The notes under the pieces were generated by a model. That model worked only from the letters and a program-made list of their open reading frames with translations. It searched no databases and was not told the origin of the DNA. From Oscillospiraceae bacterium (lineage in GTDB: Bacteria > Bacillota_A > Clostridia > Oscillospirales > Oscillospiraceae): a stretch of 64,000 nt of DNA. Made by a program: the position numbers and the translations under genes. The stretch is from assembly GCA_015067895.1 (NCBI GenBank), contig SVLP01000006.1, positions 27,832 to 91,831 on the forward strand. Direction: 5' to 3'. Shown here in pieces: positions 36,501-44,501 of this stretch (positions within the stretch are counted from its first letter, which is position 1; each line of letters opens with the position of its first letter).

Positions 36501-38260
36501 TTGCCGGGGGTGGCGATGTTGGGGATGTTGCTGTTGGTGGTGGAGAAGTGGTTCAGGTAGACAGTCTCGCCGTCCAGGGTGGTGGCGGAGACCTCAAAGT
36601 AGCCGTCCTCCTGCAGGGTGAAGGTGTACTGGCAGGAATCCAGATCGATGTTGGAGCCGCTGCCCAGAACCTGGGCGGCGTTGGTGGTGACCTCCTCGCC
36701 GGTCATGGTCAGGGTGGCGACGGAGGTATCCAGCTCGGAGATGTCGGCATCGGCATAGTAGCCGGTGTTGTCGGTGATGACCTCGCTGAAGCCCTCGTTC
36801 AGCTCGATCTCCCGGACGGTCAGCCGGGGATCGTTGTCCCGGTTGGCGATGTCGGCGAAATCATAGACGACGAAGTCGATCTTGGAGCTGGCGGACTCAT
36901 ACAGCAGACCGATGCGGCCGTCGGCCAGCTCGGTCAGGCAGGAGTAGGCGTAGAAGTCGGGGGTGACGTTGTAGGCGTAGGCCAGCTCCATGGAGTTGTC
37001 CTCACCCACCAGGAAGGCGTAGATGTAGCCGTTGACGCGGCGGGAGGTGGTGGGCGTGGCGACCAGGATGACATCCTTGCCGTCAATCTGCTCGGAGTAC
37101 TTGATGGCGGTCAGCTGGCAGCCGGCATCCTTGGCGGCGGTGGTGCTGACCTCCCGGGCGGAAACGACATAGTTGTTGACGGACTCGTCGAAGACATAGT
37201 CGGTGTAGCGCAGGACGGCGAAGCCGTCGCGGTAGAAGACGCGGACGGTGCCGTCGGCCAGGACAACGGCGGAGGCCTCGGAGGACCAGTTGGAGGAGGT
37301 GGCATCCTCGGAGCGGTACCAATTGCCGTCTTCGTCCATCCAGATCAGGCTGGTGCGCTCGTAGCCGGAGGAATGCTCGTAGGCGGTGAAGATCATGTGG
37401 CCGTTGGCCTCGTGGTAAGTACCATTGCCGGGGCCGACAAGCAGAGTCTGCTCGGACTCCTCCTTCAGGTTCAGCAGCTCAGGCTCAGACCAGGTCAGGC
37501 CGTCGGTGGAGGTGGTCATGTACAGGTAGTCGGTGGGGTAGGGCTGGTAGGGGGAGTCGGAGAAGAACAGGTTGGTGTCAACGCCGTTGCCGGTGATATT
37601 GAAGTAGGCGTCAACGGTGTAGCCCTCGATCTCGGAGCCGTCTGCATTGTGCAGTTTCAGGGTCTGAAGATCCAGGTAGTAGGTGTAGCGGCTGACATCG
37701 GCGGCCATGGTGTTGTAGCCGCTCCAGCCGATGGGGGTGGTGTCCTCGGCCAGGGCGCGCAGCAGCAGATTGCCGTTGTCATCGAAGCCGTTCTCGCCCG
37801 CCACGGGGGAATACTTGGAGGTATTCAGGGCGATACCAGCGGGCCACAGGTCGGCGATCAGGTAGGCGGTGGTGCCGTCGGTGGCGATGCCGGGATCGAT
37901 GAAGCAGGTGGACAGGTTGTTGTAGGTGTCGCCGTTGTCACCGAGGTAGTTGGCGAAGGTGTATTCCCAGGTTTCGCCGTTGTTCTTGGAGACGGAGACG
38001 ATGGTGTCCAGACCCGCGCCGTCACCGGCGTGGTTCCAGCGGGCATCACAGGCGGCGATCAGTGTGCCGTCATTCAGGGTGACGATGCCCGGAATGCGGA
38101 AGTTCTGGCTGCCGCCGGTACCGGGGGCAAAGGGCTGACCCTCGGTGGTGCCGTTTTCGGGCTTGGTGGAGATGCTGACGGCCAGCGCGCTGACGGGAAG
38201 CACGCTCAGCAGGAAGCACAGCACCAGCAGGATGGCAATGGGGCGTTTTGCGTTATGCAT
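33560..38260 (-). CDS. SLH-anchored exo-sialidase (GH33) with F5/8C domain
   Basis: A 1,566-residue surface enzyme that should release terminal sialic acids from glycoconjugates. Signal peptide 1-27. The sialidase propeller (about 45-480) has the arginine motif FRIP at Arg55 and Asp-box-like repeats (SKNNGETWE, STDGLTWSE). Two related modules with DTSVATLTMTG / DTSVATVELTG follow. A discoidin-type F5/8C sugar-binding domain lies at about 968-1115, a Cys-rich repeat region (CxxC) at about 1130-1385, and three SLH repeats at about 1390-1566. The ATG follows AAGGAG. Together with the nearby surface proteases it fits mucin or glycoprotein use. Confidence 0.9.
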   Translation of the reverse strand: MHNAKRPIAILLVLCFLLSVLPVSALAVSISTKPENGTTEGQPFAPGTGGSQNFRIPGIVTLNDGTLIAACDARWNHAGDGAGLDTIVSVSKNNGETWEYTFANYLGDNGDTYNNLSTCFIDPGIATDGTTAYLIADLWPAGIALNTSKYSPVAGENGFDDNGNLLLRALAEDTTPIGWSGYNTMAADVSRYTYYLDLQTLKLHNADGSEIEGYTVDAYFNITGNGVDTNLFFSDSPYQPYPTDYLYMTTSTDGLTWSEPELLNLKEESEQTLLVGPGNGTYHEANGHMIFTAYEHSSGYERTSLIWMDEDGNWYRSEDATSSNWSSEASAVVLADGTVRVFYRDGFAVLRYTDYVFDESVNNYVVSAREVSTTAAKDAGCQLTAIKYSEQIDGKDVILVATPTTSRRVNGYIYAFLVGEDNSMELAYAYNVTPDFYAYSCLTELADGRIGLLYESASSKIDFVVYDFADIANRDNDPRLTVREIELNEGFSEVITDNTGYYADADISELDTSVATLTMTGEEVTTNAAQVLGSGSNIDLDSCQYTFTLQEDGYFEVSATTLDGETVYLNHFSTTNSNIPNIATPGKIDVQTSSYTDMFKLVAQNIDGSANPARSLHFHMEAATPYWNRCGNDSTVKCHEYLYRKAAEGETASVEIPGYVRVTELDEVVDGQYLIAAKNDAGNWYVLNPSVSTDKFNHVAQIAGSTTVGYTELTFTGTGKGYTEVVVGSTIYKLTVHGANDIYLDVGESVTVTDDTGYYVDADLSALDTSVATVELTGEITGYEKVLSENVTEITSGSTYVLYNKAARKLMGNEWADASVGGGGSDGLSLDSTLNNFDENDLWTVTATEGGWYVQDQNGKYLSIARGKGLVKDEPVVIDLDFDGSDWTIGENGEYANDFGGAHTAVAGWSDINDTNSQWEIYEVSQVALGTTTITFTGVGEGVTSVQIGDELYEITVSEPYVDPADDSRDIPLNVLEVSTGDYETDGGASEGPAYLAVDNDPNTLWHTDWYGTSRENHWFQFELTDTYAVDGLRYWPRQAGNTNGTITEYEIQVSDDGENFRTVASGEWENNRNWKIAKFPGETVKYVRLVAVDAITDNQYVFASASEIRLTGVKTDAPPHEHSYEAVVTAPTCTEGGYTTYTCSCGDSYIADETPALGHTEEVIPGKDATCTETGLTEGKKCAVCGEILVAQEEIPALGHTAAEPVIENEKAATCTEDGSYDSVVYCSVCNEEISRETVTVPAVGHTEEVIPGKDATCTEPGLTEGKKCAVCDEILVAQEEIPALGHTAAEPVIENEKAATCTEDGSYDSVVYCSVCNEEISRETVTVPAVGHTEEVIPGKDATCTETGLTEGKKCAVCGEILVAQEEIPALGHDWKGTGCTRCDATRENPFVDVPEDSFYIDPVLWAVEKGITTGATETTFNPNGVCQRAAVVTFLWRAAGSPEPTSTNNPFTDVKETDFFYKAVLWAVENEITNGLTTTTFGPYAECNRAQVVTFLWRAMEKPEPTAAEHPFTDVAEDQFYFVPMLWAVENGITNGLTETTFGPTAACNRAQVVTFLYRTYNK
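34135..34800 (-). repeat. 261-bp in-frame tandem repeats within the sialidase gene
   Basis: About 2.5 nearly identical units of 261 bp (87 codons) encode HTEEVIPGKDATCTETGLTE followed by paired CxxC modules. The near-identity at DNA level points to recent duplication or ongoing recombination, so copy number may vary between cells or strains. Confidence 0.85.
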
Positions 38261-38382
38261 AGCTTTGACTCCTTCTTGGCAATAAAATTTGTGAAACTTG
38301 CCATTTTTAGTATAGCATAAACGGGGTGCTTGTCAATGGGGAAATAGAAGTTTGGAGAGGCAAATGCGTTTCGGGAAAGACG

Positions 38383-38409
38383 AAAAAAGCTCCCGCACGG
38401 GGCGGGAGC
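38383..38409 (-). terminator. Terminator of the flavin reductase gene
   Basis: GCTCCCGC / GCGGGAGC with six T following on the minus strand. Confidence 0.8.
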
Positions 38410-38433
38410 GGATACGGATGTTGGGTTTCGGGC

Positions 38434-38994
38434 TTATTTCAGTGCGGCACCGTCCTTGAAGGCCTGGCCCACGGTTTCGCCCAGGACAACGTAGGTGTTG
38501 TTCATGGGGTCGAAGGTGATGGGGCGGAGCTTGGCGGGATCGACCTTGCCGTTCTCATTGAGGATGGCCTGGTCGGCGGAAACGTTGACGATCTTACCCA
38601 CCAGGCGGCAGGATTCGGGGTCGTAGGAGACCAGCTCGCACTCCATGGCCATGGGCAGCTCGTCGATGAGGGGGGCATTCACAAATTCGGAGGGGGTGGC
38701 GTGGAAGCCCGCCCGGGCGAACTTGTCGGGAACCCGGTTGCCGGAGACGATGCCCACGTAGTCGCAGGCCGCCAGCCGGTCGGCGGTGGCCATGGAGATG
38801 GTGAAGGCCTTGCTGTGCCGGATGTTGGCGGTAGTCTTGTGGCCTGCGCTGATGCAGACCGAGACCTCATGGTCATCGCTGATGCCGCCCCAGGCGGCGT
38901 TCATGCAGTTGGGCACCCCGTCGGGGCCGTAGGCGGCGATGATGAAGACGGGCTGGGGATAGGAAAGGGGATTGGGGCCAAAGTTTTTGCGCAT
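38434..38994 (-). CDS. Flavin reductase family protein (FMN split-barrel)
   Basis: A 186-residue protein of the flavin-reductase-like split-barrel family. These bind FMN and use NAD(P)H to reduce flavin or act as small flavoproteins in redox and degradation pathways. The fold pattern is visible: MRKNFGPNPLSYPQPVFIIA, then NAAWGG and SVCISAGHKTTANI for FMN contacts. GGAGGT precedes the ATG. The sialidase gene's start region lies beyond the terminator. The partner oxidoreductase is not evident. Confidence 0.8.
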   Translation of the reverse strand: MRKNFGPNPLSYPQPVFIIAAYGPDGVPNCMNAAWGGISDDHEVSVCISAGHKTTANIRHSKAFTISMATADRLAACDYVGIVSGNRVPDKFARAGFHATPSEFVNAPLIDELPMAMECELVSYDPESCRLVGKIVNVSADQAILNENGKVDPAKLRPITFDPMNNTYVVLGETVGQAFKDGAALK

Positions 38995-39012
38995 AAAATA
39001 CCTCCGTTGTTC

Positions 39013-39104
39013 AGATATGAGATATGTGATGTTAGATATGAGAGATTAGATATGAGATATTAGATACGCCTTATCTAATATCCAATATCTTATAACTTAT
39101 ATCT
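39013..39104. repeat. Repeat R4: GATATGAGATATTAGATA palindromic element
   Basis: Direct repeats of AGATATGAGATAT and TTAGATAT form the left arm and TTATCTAATATCCAATATCT the right arm, giving a long AT-rich hairpin. Its right edge supplies the stop codon of the following leftward gene. Confidence 0.7.
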
Positions 39105-40332
39105 TCAATAGGACTTCGTCGAGCTTTTTGAAGAAAATTTCCTCCAGCTCCCGGCTGTGGGGGAAGCGGCTGAGGGTGATGGTGAGATTGCCGTTTGCTG
39201 CGATGACGGCGCAGTTGTAGGGGGAACCGGCCCGGGGGGTCAGGACGCACTGGATGCCGTCTATATGGGGAGCCATCTCGTCGGGCAGGGTCACGTTGCC
39301 GATGTTGGTCAGGGTGATGCTGGAGTTGCTTTCGCCGAAATACTTGTAGATGGTGCGCATGAAGGCGCATTTCAGAGCCCGGGGGACGGCGCGGAACAGA
39401 AACGATGCCTGGCCCCGGACGTTGTAGGCCATGATGGAGGCCATCCGCTTGGGGTCGAGCTGCTCCTTCATCTGGACATGGAACCGGTGCAGCAGCTCCC
39501 GCAGGGGCAGCTTCGCGTCCACGGGCTCCATGGTGGGCAGGGCGTAGAGGATGAAATTGCGCAGGGTGGTGCTCCGGAACATCCGCCGCAGATCCACGGG
39601 AACCATGATCCGCACGGGCAGCAGCTTCTTCCGGTGGCGGGATTGGACTTCCATGATGCTTGATGCCATGACGCCGCTGAGCAGGGCCGTCAGGGAGACA
39701 CCCTGGCCCCTGGCGGCGGCCACGACACGCTCCGTGGGATAGGTGCGGACGCAGGTATGGACACAGGAGTCGCTGTACGCGCCCGGGAGCTGGTAGGAGT
39801 ACCGGCTGGGCAGATGCAGGGGCTTGCCCGAGTGGCGGGTCACGTAGGAGTCCTCCAGCTCGTGAGCCATGGGCTCGTCCTCCAGGCTGCGAAGGGTCTG
39901 GCAGACGGGGATCTCCATGTTATGCCGCAGACGCAGGTACTCGGCCACCAGAGTGGTGAAGGAGGCGATGGCACCGTAGCCGTCGGTGACCGCGTGGAAG
40001 GCCTCGAAGGAGATCTCCCTGCCGCTGTAGAAGACCCGGTAGGCGCAGGTTTCGATCTCCTGGCGGGTCATGGTGACCAGACACCCGGGGTCGGGCCGGA
40101 CGACGGGAGCCTTGGCGGCGGGAACCATGGTGTACTGGAAAAAGCCGGGGCGGAAGCCCGCGATGATGGTGGGGAACCGCTTGTAGGTGTGATCCACCGC
40201 CTGCTGGAGGAGAACGGGGTCAACATCGTGCTTCAGGGTCATGGCGAAGCGGTAGACGTTGGTATGGGTGCGGCGCATGAGAGCCAGGTAGAGGATGGCG
40301 GAATTGTCGATGGCGTAGGTGGTTTGATTCAT
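39097..40332 (-). CDS. Condensation-domain-like acyltransferase
   Basis: A 411-residue protein of the CoA-dependent acyltransferase superfamily (condensation / alcohol acetyltransferase-like). The catalytic motif HxxxDG appears as FHAVTDGYGA (about 113-122). The C-terminal half has the expected second lobe (SSITLTNIGNVTLPDEMAPH). The substrate is unknown; ester or amide synthesis of a lipid-like product is possible. Its stop codon TAA lies inside repeat R4, so the native C-terminus may have been changed by that insertion. It is divergent from the aldo/keto reductase. Confidence 0.72.
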   Translation of the reverse strand: MNQTTYAIDNSAILYLALMRRTHTNVYRFAMTLKHDVDPVLLQQAVDHTYKRFPTIIAGFRPGFFQYTMVPAAKAPVVRPDPGCLVTMTRQEIETCAYRVFYSGREISFEAFHAVTDGYGAIASFTTLVAEYLRLRHNMEIPVCQTLRSLEDEPMAHELEDSYVTRHSGKPLHLPSRYSYQLPGAYSDSCVHTCVRTYPTERVVAAARGQGVSLTALLSGVMASSIMEVQSRHRKKLLPVRIMVPVDLRRMFRSTTLRNFILYALPTMEPVDAKLPLRELLHRFHVQMKEQLDPKRMASIMAYNVRGQASFLFRAVPRALKCAFMRTIYKYFGESNSSITLTNIGNVTLPDEMAPHIDGIQCVLTPRAGSPYNCAVIAANGNLTITLSRFPHSRELEEIFFKKLDEVLLKI

Positions 40333-40459
40333 AAAGACCTCGCTAAATAGATATCAGTGATTACCACACTACATTATATAATGAAAGCGGTCTGGGCGCA
40401 AGTGTTTCTTGCGCGGCGGGCTTCCGTATGGTATGATTGGGAAAACAGGAGGGATGACC

Positions 40460-41641
40460 ATGCAATATCGGTTGGACAAATACGGAAACGAGCTGTCGGT
40501 GCTGGGCTTTGGATGCCTTCGGTTCCCCCAGAAAAACGGCAGGATCGACATGGACGCCACCCGGGAGCAGATCCGGCTCGCGGTGGAGCAGGGCGTCAAC
40601 TATTTCGACACCGCCTACGTTTATTCCGGCTCCGAAGCCGCGCTGGGTGAGATCCTGGAATCCGAAAATCTGCGGGATCGGGTGAAGATCGCCACCAAGC
40701 TGCCCCATTACCTTATCAAAAGCCGCGCGGTGCTGGAGAAGATGTTCCGGGAGGAGCTGAAGCGGCTGCGCACCGACCATGTGGAGTATTACCTGATGCA
40801 CATGCTCTGCGACCTGGACACCTGGGAGCATCTGAAAAAGCTGGGCATCGAGGAGTGGATCGCCCAGAAGAAGGCCAGCGGCGAGATCGGCCAGATCGGC
40901 TTTTCCTACCACGGCAGCACGGACATGTTCTGCAAATTGGTGGATGCCTACGACTGGGACTTCTGCCAGATCCAATACAATTATCTGGACGAGCACAGCC
41001 AGGCGGGCCGCCGGGGACTGCACCACGCGGCGGCAAAGGGCCTACCCGTTATCATCATGGAGCCCCTCCGGGGCGGCAAGCTGGTGGAGCTGCTGCCGAA
41101 GGAGGCAAAGCAGGTCTTCGCGGACTCCGGCAGGGATTGGACGCCCGCGCAATGGGGTCTGCGGTGGCTGTGGGATCAAAAAGAGGTCACCGTGGTGCTC
41201 TCCGGTATGAATTCCCGGGAGATGGTGCTGGAGAACATCCGCACGGCATCGGAAGCCGGGGTGGGCGAATTCGGCGAGTCTGAGCGCGAGGTCATCGCGA
41301 AGGCCGTCGCCGCCATCAACGCCGGGGTGAAGGTGGGCTGCACCGGCTGCGGCTATTGCCAGCCCTGCCCGAAGAATGTGGACATTCCCGGTGCCTTTGC
41401 CGCCTACAACCGCTACCATACGGAAAGCAAGGCGGGAGCCAAGCGGGAGTATCTGAAATGCACCCTCTTCCGCAAGACCCACACCAATGCGGGCAGCTGC
41501 GTCGGCTGCGGAAAATGTGAACGCCACTGCCCCCAGGGCATCGAGATCCGGAAGGAACTGCAGAACGTTCAGCGGGAGCTGGAGGACAGCAAGTTCCGGC
41601 TCTACCGGAAGGTGCTGAGGGTGTTCAAAATCTTCGGATAA
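40460..41641 (+). CDS. Aldo/keto reductase fused to a 4Fe-4S ferredoxin domain
   Basis: A 393-residue oxidoreductase. The AKR barrel (about 1-275) shows LGFGCLRFP, the catalytic Asp and Tyr (FDTAYVYSGSE), Lys (ATKLP) and His (YYLMHM). The C-terminal part has two Cys clusters: CTGCGYCQPCP (about 294-304) and CVGCGKCERHCP (about 351-362), so it can bind two 4Fe-4S clusters. Such fused enzymes are common in anaerobic Clostridia; the substrate is unknown. ATG 40460 is six bases after AGGAGGG; an ATG at 40454 abuts the site. Confidence 0.88.
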   Translation: MQYRLDKYGNELSVLGFGCLRFPQKNGRIDMDATREQIRLAVEQGVNYFDTAYVYSGSEAALGEILESENLRDRVKIATKLPHYLIKSRAVLEKMFREELKRLRTDHVEYYLMHMLCDLDTWEHLKKLGIEEWIAQKKASGEIGQIGFSYHGSTDMFCKLVDAYDWDFCQIQYNYLDEHSQAGRRGLHHAAAKGLPVIIMEPLRGGKLVELLPKEAKQVFADSGRDWTPAQWGLRWLWDQKEVTVVLSGMNSREMVLENIRTASEAGVGEFGESEREVIAKAVAAINAGVKVGCTGCGYCQPCPKNVDIPGAFAAYNRYHTESKAGAKREYLKCTLFRKTHTNAGSCVGCGKCERHCPQGIEIRKELQNVQRELEDSKFRLYRKVLRVFKIFG

Positions 41642-41644
41642 AAA

Positions 41645-41676
41645 TGTAGGGAACGATCTGTGTGTCGTTCCCTGCA
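41645..41676 (+). terminator. Terminator after the aldo/keto reductase (R6-like hairpin)
   Basis: TGTAGGGAACGA pairs with TCGTTCCCTGCA. The arm resembles the GTAGGGAACGG inverted repeats at 50778 and 51914. Confidence 0.65.
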
Positions 41677-41729
41677 TTCGTTTCAGAGACATATCCGGAA
41701 AAATCTCCTATAAACTTGATAGGAAGGTA

Positions 41730-41819
41730 TTGACAAAAGGGGAAAAACGCGGTATCATATGGGTGCGGTTAGCGAAGGCTAATCCTCTTTTTGCGAGACG
41801 GGTTAGATGAGACTAATCG
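41730..41819 (+). promoter_or_regulatory. feo promoter with two GGTTAG-N6-CTAAT palindromes
   Basis: TTGACA (41730-41735), 17-base spacer and TATCAT (41753-41758) place the transcript start near 41765. GGTTAGCGAAGGCTAATCC (41767-41785) and GGTTAGATGAGACTAATCG (41801-41819) follow at once. A third copy precedes feoB (42096-42112). They are either operators for a metal-responsive repressor covering the start site, or small RNA hairpins in the leader. Confidence 0.7.
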
Positions 41820-41844
41820 AATTTTGAGAAATCAGGTGAATGCT

Positions 41845-42060
41845 ATGACATTGTTGAACGCCGAGCTGGGTAAGGAGTACATGATCCGCTCCATCGAGAC
41901 CGATGACGACGAGATGGATTCCTTCCTGTTCACCCTGGGCTGCTACGCCGGGGAGCCCATCACGGTGATCTCCCGCCGCCGGGGCACCTGCGTCGTCTCC
42001 ATCAAGGACGGCCGCTACACCGTCGGCGACGAGCTGGCCGAGTGCATCAAGCTGTACTGA
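41845..42060 (+). CDS. feoA: FeoA ferrous iron transport accessory protein
   Basis: A 71-residue SH3-like protein, the usual FeoA size, with the pattern MIRSIETDDDEMDSFLFTLG then GEPITVISRR and a final ELAECIKLY. FeoA assists FeoB in ferrous iron uptake. ATG 41845 follows AGGTGA. It heads the feoA-feoB-Cys-rich operon. Confidence 0.88.
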   Translation: MTLLNAELGKEYMIRSIETDDDEMDSFLFTLGCYAGEPITVISRRRGTCVVSIKDGRYTVGDELAECIKLY

Positions 42061-42095
42061 GGAGAAGACGGTCAGTGCGCCGTCCTTTGCTGAGA

Positions 42096-42112
42096 GGTTA
42101 GAAGAAACTAAC
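42096..42112 (+). promoter_or_regulatory. Third GGTTAG-N6-CTAAC palindrome, before feoB
   Basis: GGTTAGAAGAAACTAAC matches the two palindromes upstream of feoA in stem and 6-base loop length. Its location between feoA and feoB suggests a separate control point for feoB. Confidence 0.65.
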
Positions 42113-42159
42113 GAAGAATGTCCAAAACTGCTGTCTGAAAAGAGGAGGAACCCCCAATC

Positions 42160-44160
42160 ATGAGAATTGCTTTTGCAGGCAATCCCAATTCCGGCAAGAC
42201 CACCATGTTCAACGCCCTGACGGGCCGCAACGAGAAGGTGGGCAACTGGGCCGGTGTTACCGTTGACAAGAAAGAAGCACCCATCAAGAGCGCGTATTCC
42301 GGCGGCCAGGAGCTGATCGCCGTGGATCTGCCCGGTGCCTACTCCATGTCTCCGTTCACATCCGAGGAGACCATCACCAGCTCCTACGTCCGGGAAGAGC
42401 AGCCCGATGCCATCATCAACATCGTGGACGCAACCAACCTGAGCCGCTCCCTGTTCTTCACCACCCAGCTGCTGGAGCTGGGGGTGCCCGTGGTGGTGGC
42501 TCTGAACAAATCCGACGTCAACAAGAAGAAAAATACAAAGATCGACGCAAGGCGGCTGGGCGAGAAGCTGGGCTGTCCGGTCATCGAGACCGTCTCCACC
42601 GATTCCGACAATGACGACCTGGCGGAGGTCATCAAGGCCGCTGTGCAGCTCAAGGGCAGGGGCCAGAAGGCTCCCTACGTCCAGGGCGACATCGACCTGA
42701 CCGACAGAGCCGCCGTTGTCGAGGCCGACAAGAAGCGGTTCGCCTTCGTCAATAAGATCGTCCGGGAGGTGGAGAGCCGCAAGGTGCTGACCCGGGATTT
42801 CGGTGTTCAGGATAAGATCGACGAGATCCTGACCAACAAGTGGTTCGGCCTGCCCATCTTCGCGGGCATCATGTTCCTGGTCTTCGATATCTCCCAGTCT
42901 TCTCTGGGCCCCTGGATCGCCGACTGGTTCACCGGGCTGATCGATGCCTTCGGCGAGCAGGTGGCCGGGATGCTGGAGGGTGCCAATCCCCTGCTGGCCT
43001 CCATGCTGGTGGACGGTGTCATCGGCGGCGTCAGTGCCGTCGTGGGCTTCCTGCCCCTGGTCATGGTCATGTATTTCCTGATCGCCCTGCTGGAGGACTG
43101 CGGCTACATGGCCCGGGCCACCATCGTCCTGGATCCCATCTTCAAGCGGGTGGGCCTGTCCGGCAAGTCCGTCATCCCCTTCGTCATCGGCACCGGCTGC
43201 GCCATCCCCGGCGTCATGGCCTGCCGCACCATCCGCAATGAGCGGGAGCGCAAGGCCACCGCCATGCTGGCTCCCTTTATGCCCTGCGGCGCGAAGCTGC
43301 CCGTCATCGCCCTGTTTGCAGGAGCCTTCTTCGATGATGCAAGCTGGGTGGGCACCCTGATGTACTTTGTGGGCATCCTGGTGATCCTGGTGGGCGCGCT
43401 GATCGTCAACCGGATCGCCGGTCACCGCAACCGCAAGTCCTTCTTCATCATGGAGCTGCCCGAGTATAAGCTGCCCTCCCTGAAGCGGGCCTTTATCTCC
43501 ATGCTGGGCCGGGGCTGGGCCTACATCGTCAAGGCCGGTACCATCATCCTGCTGTGCAACTTCATCGTCCATGTGATGCAGACCTTCGACTGGAGCTTCC
43601 AGGTGGTGGAGGAGGGCATGGAGAACACCTCCATCCTGGCCACCATCGCAAATCCCTTCGCCTACGTGCTGATCCCCATCGTGGGCTACCACGCCTGGCA
43701 GCTGGCCGCCGCCGCCGTCACCGGCTTCATCGCCAAGGAGAACGTGGTGGGCACCCTGGCCGTCTGCTACGGCATCTCCAACCTGATCGACACCGAGGCT
43801 CTGGAGATGGCCTCCGGCGCGGGCTCTGAGGTCGCCGCCGTCTTCGGCATGACCAAGGCTGCCGCCCTGGCCTACCTGATGTTCAACCTGTTCACGCCCC
43901 CCTGCTTCGCGGCCATCGGTGCCATGAATTCCGAGATCAGGGATCGCAAGTGGCTCTTCGGCGGCATCGCATTGCAGCTGGCCACCGGTTACACCATCGG
44001 CTTTGTGGTTTACCAGCTGGGCACGCTCCTGACTGAGGGCCATCTGGGCGCGGCCTTCGTCCCCGGTCTGATCGCCGTCGCCGCCATCGTGGCCGTCATT
44101 GGCTACCTGTGCGTGAACGCCGACAGAAAGCGCGAAAAAGAGCGCGCAATGAGGAGATAA
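42160..44160 (+). CDS. feoB: FeoB ferrous iron transporter
   Basis: A 666-residue membrane GTPase for Fe(II) uptake under low-oxygen conditions. The G domain has G1 GNPNSGKT (7-14), G3 DLPGAYS (about 55-61) and G4 NKSD (about 117-120). A helical spacer follows, then the transporter domain with two Gate motifs (about 225-650), including the conserved GTGCAIPGVMACRTI segment. It is shorter than Escherichia coli FeoB (773), as in many Clostridia. GGAGGAACCCCCAATC precedes the ATG. Confidence 0.93.
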   Translation: MRIAFAGNPNSGKTTMFNALTGRNEKVGNWAGVTVDKKEAPIKSAYSGGQELIAVDLPGAYSMSPFTSEETITSSYVREEQPDAIINIVDATNLSRSLFFTTQLLELGVPVVVALNKSDVNKKKNTKIDARRLGEKLGCPVIETVSTDSDNDDLAEVIKAAVQLKGRGQKAPYVQGDIDLTDRAAVVEADKKRFAFVNKIVREVESRKVLTRDFGVQDKIDEILTNKWFGLPIFAGIMFLVFDISQSSLGPWIADWFTGLIDAFGEQVAGMLEGANPLLASMLVDGVIGGVSAVVGFLPLVMVMYFLIALLEDCGYMARATIVLDPIFKRVGLSGKSVIPFVIGTGCAIPGVMACRTIRNERERKATAMLAPFMPCGAKLPVIALFAGAFFDDASWVGTLMYFVGILVILVGALIVNRIAGHRNRKSFFIMELPEYKLPSLKRAFISMLGRGWAYIVKAGTIILLCNFIVHVMQTFDWSFQVVEEGMENTSILATIANPFAYVLIPIVGYHAWQLAAAAVTGFIAKENVVGTLAVCYGISNLIDTEALEMASGAGSEVAAVFGMTKAAALAYLMFNLFTPPCFAAIGAMNSEIRDRKWLFGGIALQLATGYTIGFVVYQLGTLLTEGHLGAAFVPGLIAVAAIVAVIGYLCVNADRKREKERAMRR

Positions 44161-44164
44161 GCCT

Positions 44165-44308
44165 ATGGATATTCTGATTATTGCCATCCTTGCCGCCATC
44201 CTGGGCGGTGCGGGCTATGCCATCCACCGCTCCAAAAAGGCCGGCAAAAAATGTATCGGCTGTCCCGACAGCGGCTGCTGCGGCGGGTGCGGCGGATGCG
44301 GAAGATAA
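44165..44308 (+). CDS. FeoB-associated Cys-rich membrane protein
   Basis: A 47-residue protein four bases after feoB. One N-terminal membrane helix (MDILIIAILAAILGGAGYAI) is followed by a basic stretch and a Cys/Gly-rich tail with seven Cys (KCIGCPDSGCCGGCGGCGR). It matches the FeoB-associated Cys-rich family (PF12669 type), which may pass or sense iron at the inner face. Its position in the operon supports this. Confidence 0.85.
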   Translation: MDILIIAILAAILGGAGYAIHRSKKAGKKCIGCPDSGCCGGCGGCGR

Positions 44309-44309
44309 G

Positions 44310-44339
44310 AAACCAGGCCTGCTTCGGCAGGCCTGGTTT
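44310..44339 (+). terminator. Terminator of the feo operon
   Basis: AAACCAGGCCTGC / GCAGGCCTGGTTT with loop TTCG, two bases after the last gene. Confidence 0.88.
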
Positions 44340-44466
44340 AATGAATAATGAATATTGAATGATGAAGAATGAATAATTATGGTGTCCCTTGCGGGACATA
44401 TTAAAATTAAATCATTTTCGTCAGAAAATACCTCAATTATTCATTATTCACTATTCATCATTCATT
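44340..44466. repeat. Repeat R3: AATGAATAATGA palindromic element
   Basis: An outer left arm of AATGAATAATGAATATTGAA type is mirrored by a right arm of AATTATTCATTATTCAC type. Inside is a GTCCC/GGGAC hairpin. MITE-like, with no coding potential; it lies exactly between two terminators. Confidence 0.75.
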
Positions 44467-44498
44467 AAATCCCCTGCTGCGCAAGCAGCAGGGGATTT
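44467..44498. terminator. Terminator of the vanW-like gene
   Basis: AAATCCCCTGCTGC / GCAGCAGGGGATTT with loop GCAA; works for the leftward gene and possibly both ways. Confidence 0.85.
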
Positions 44499-44501
44499 GC
44501 A

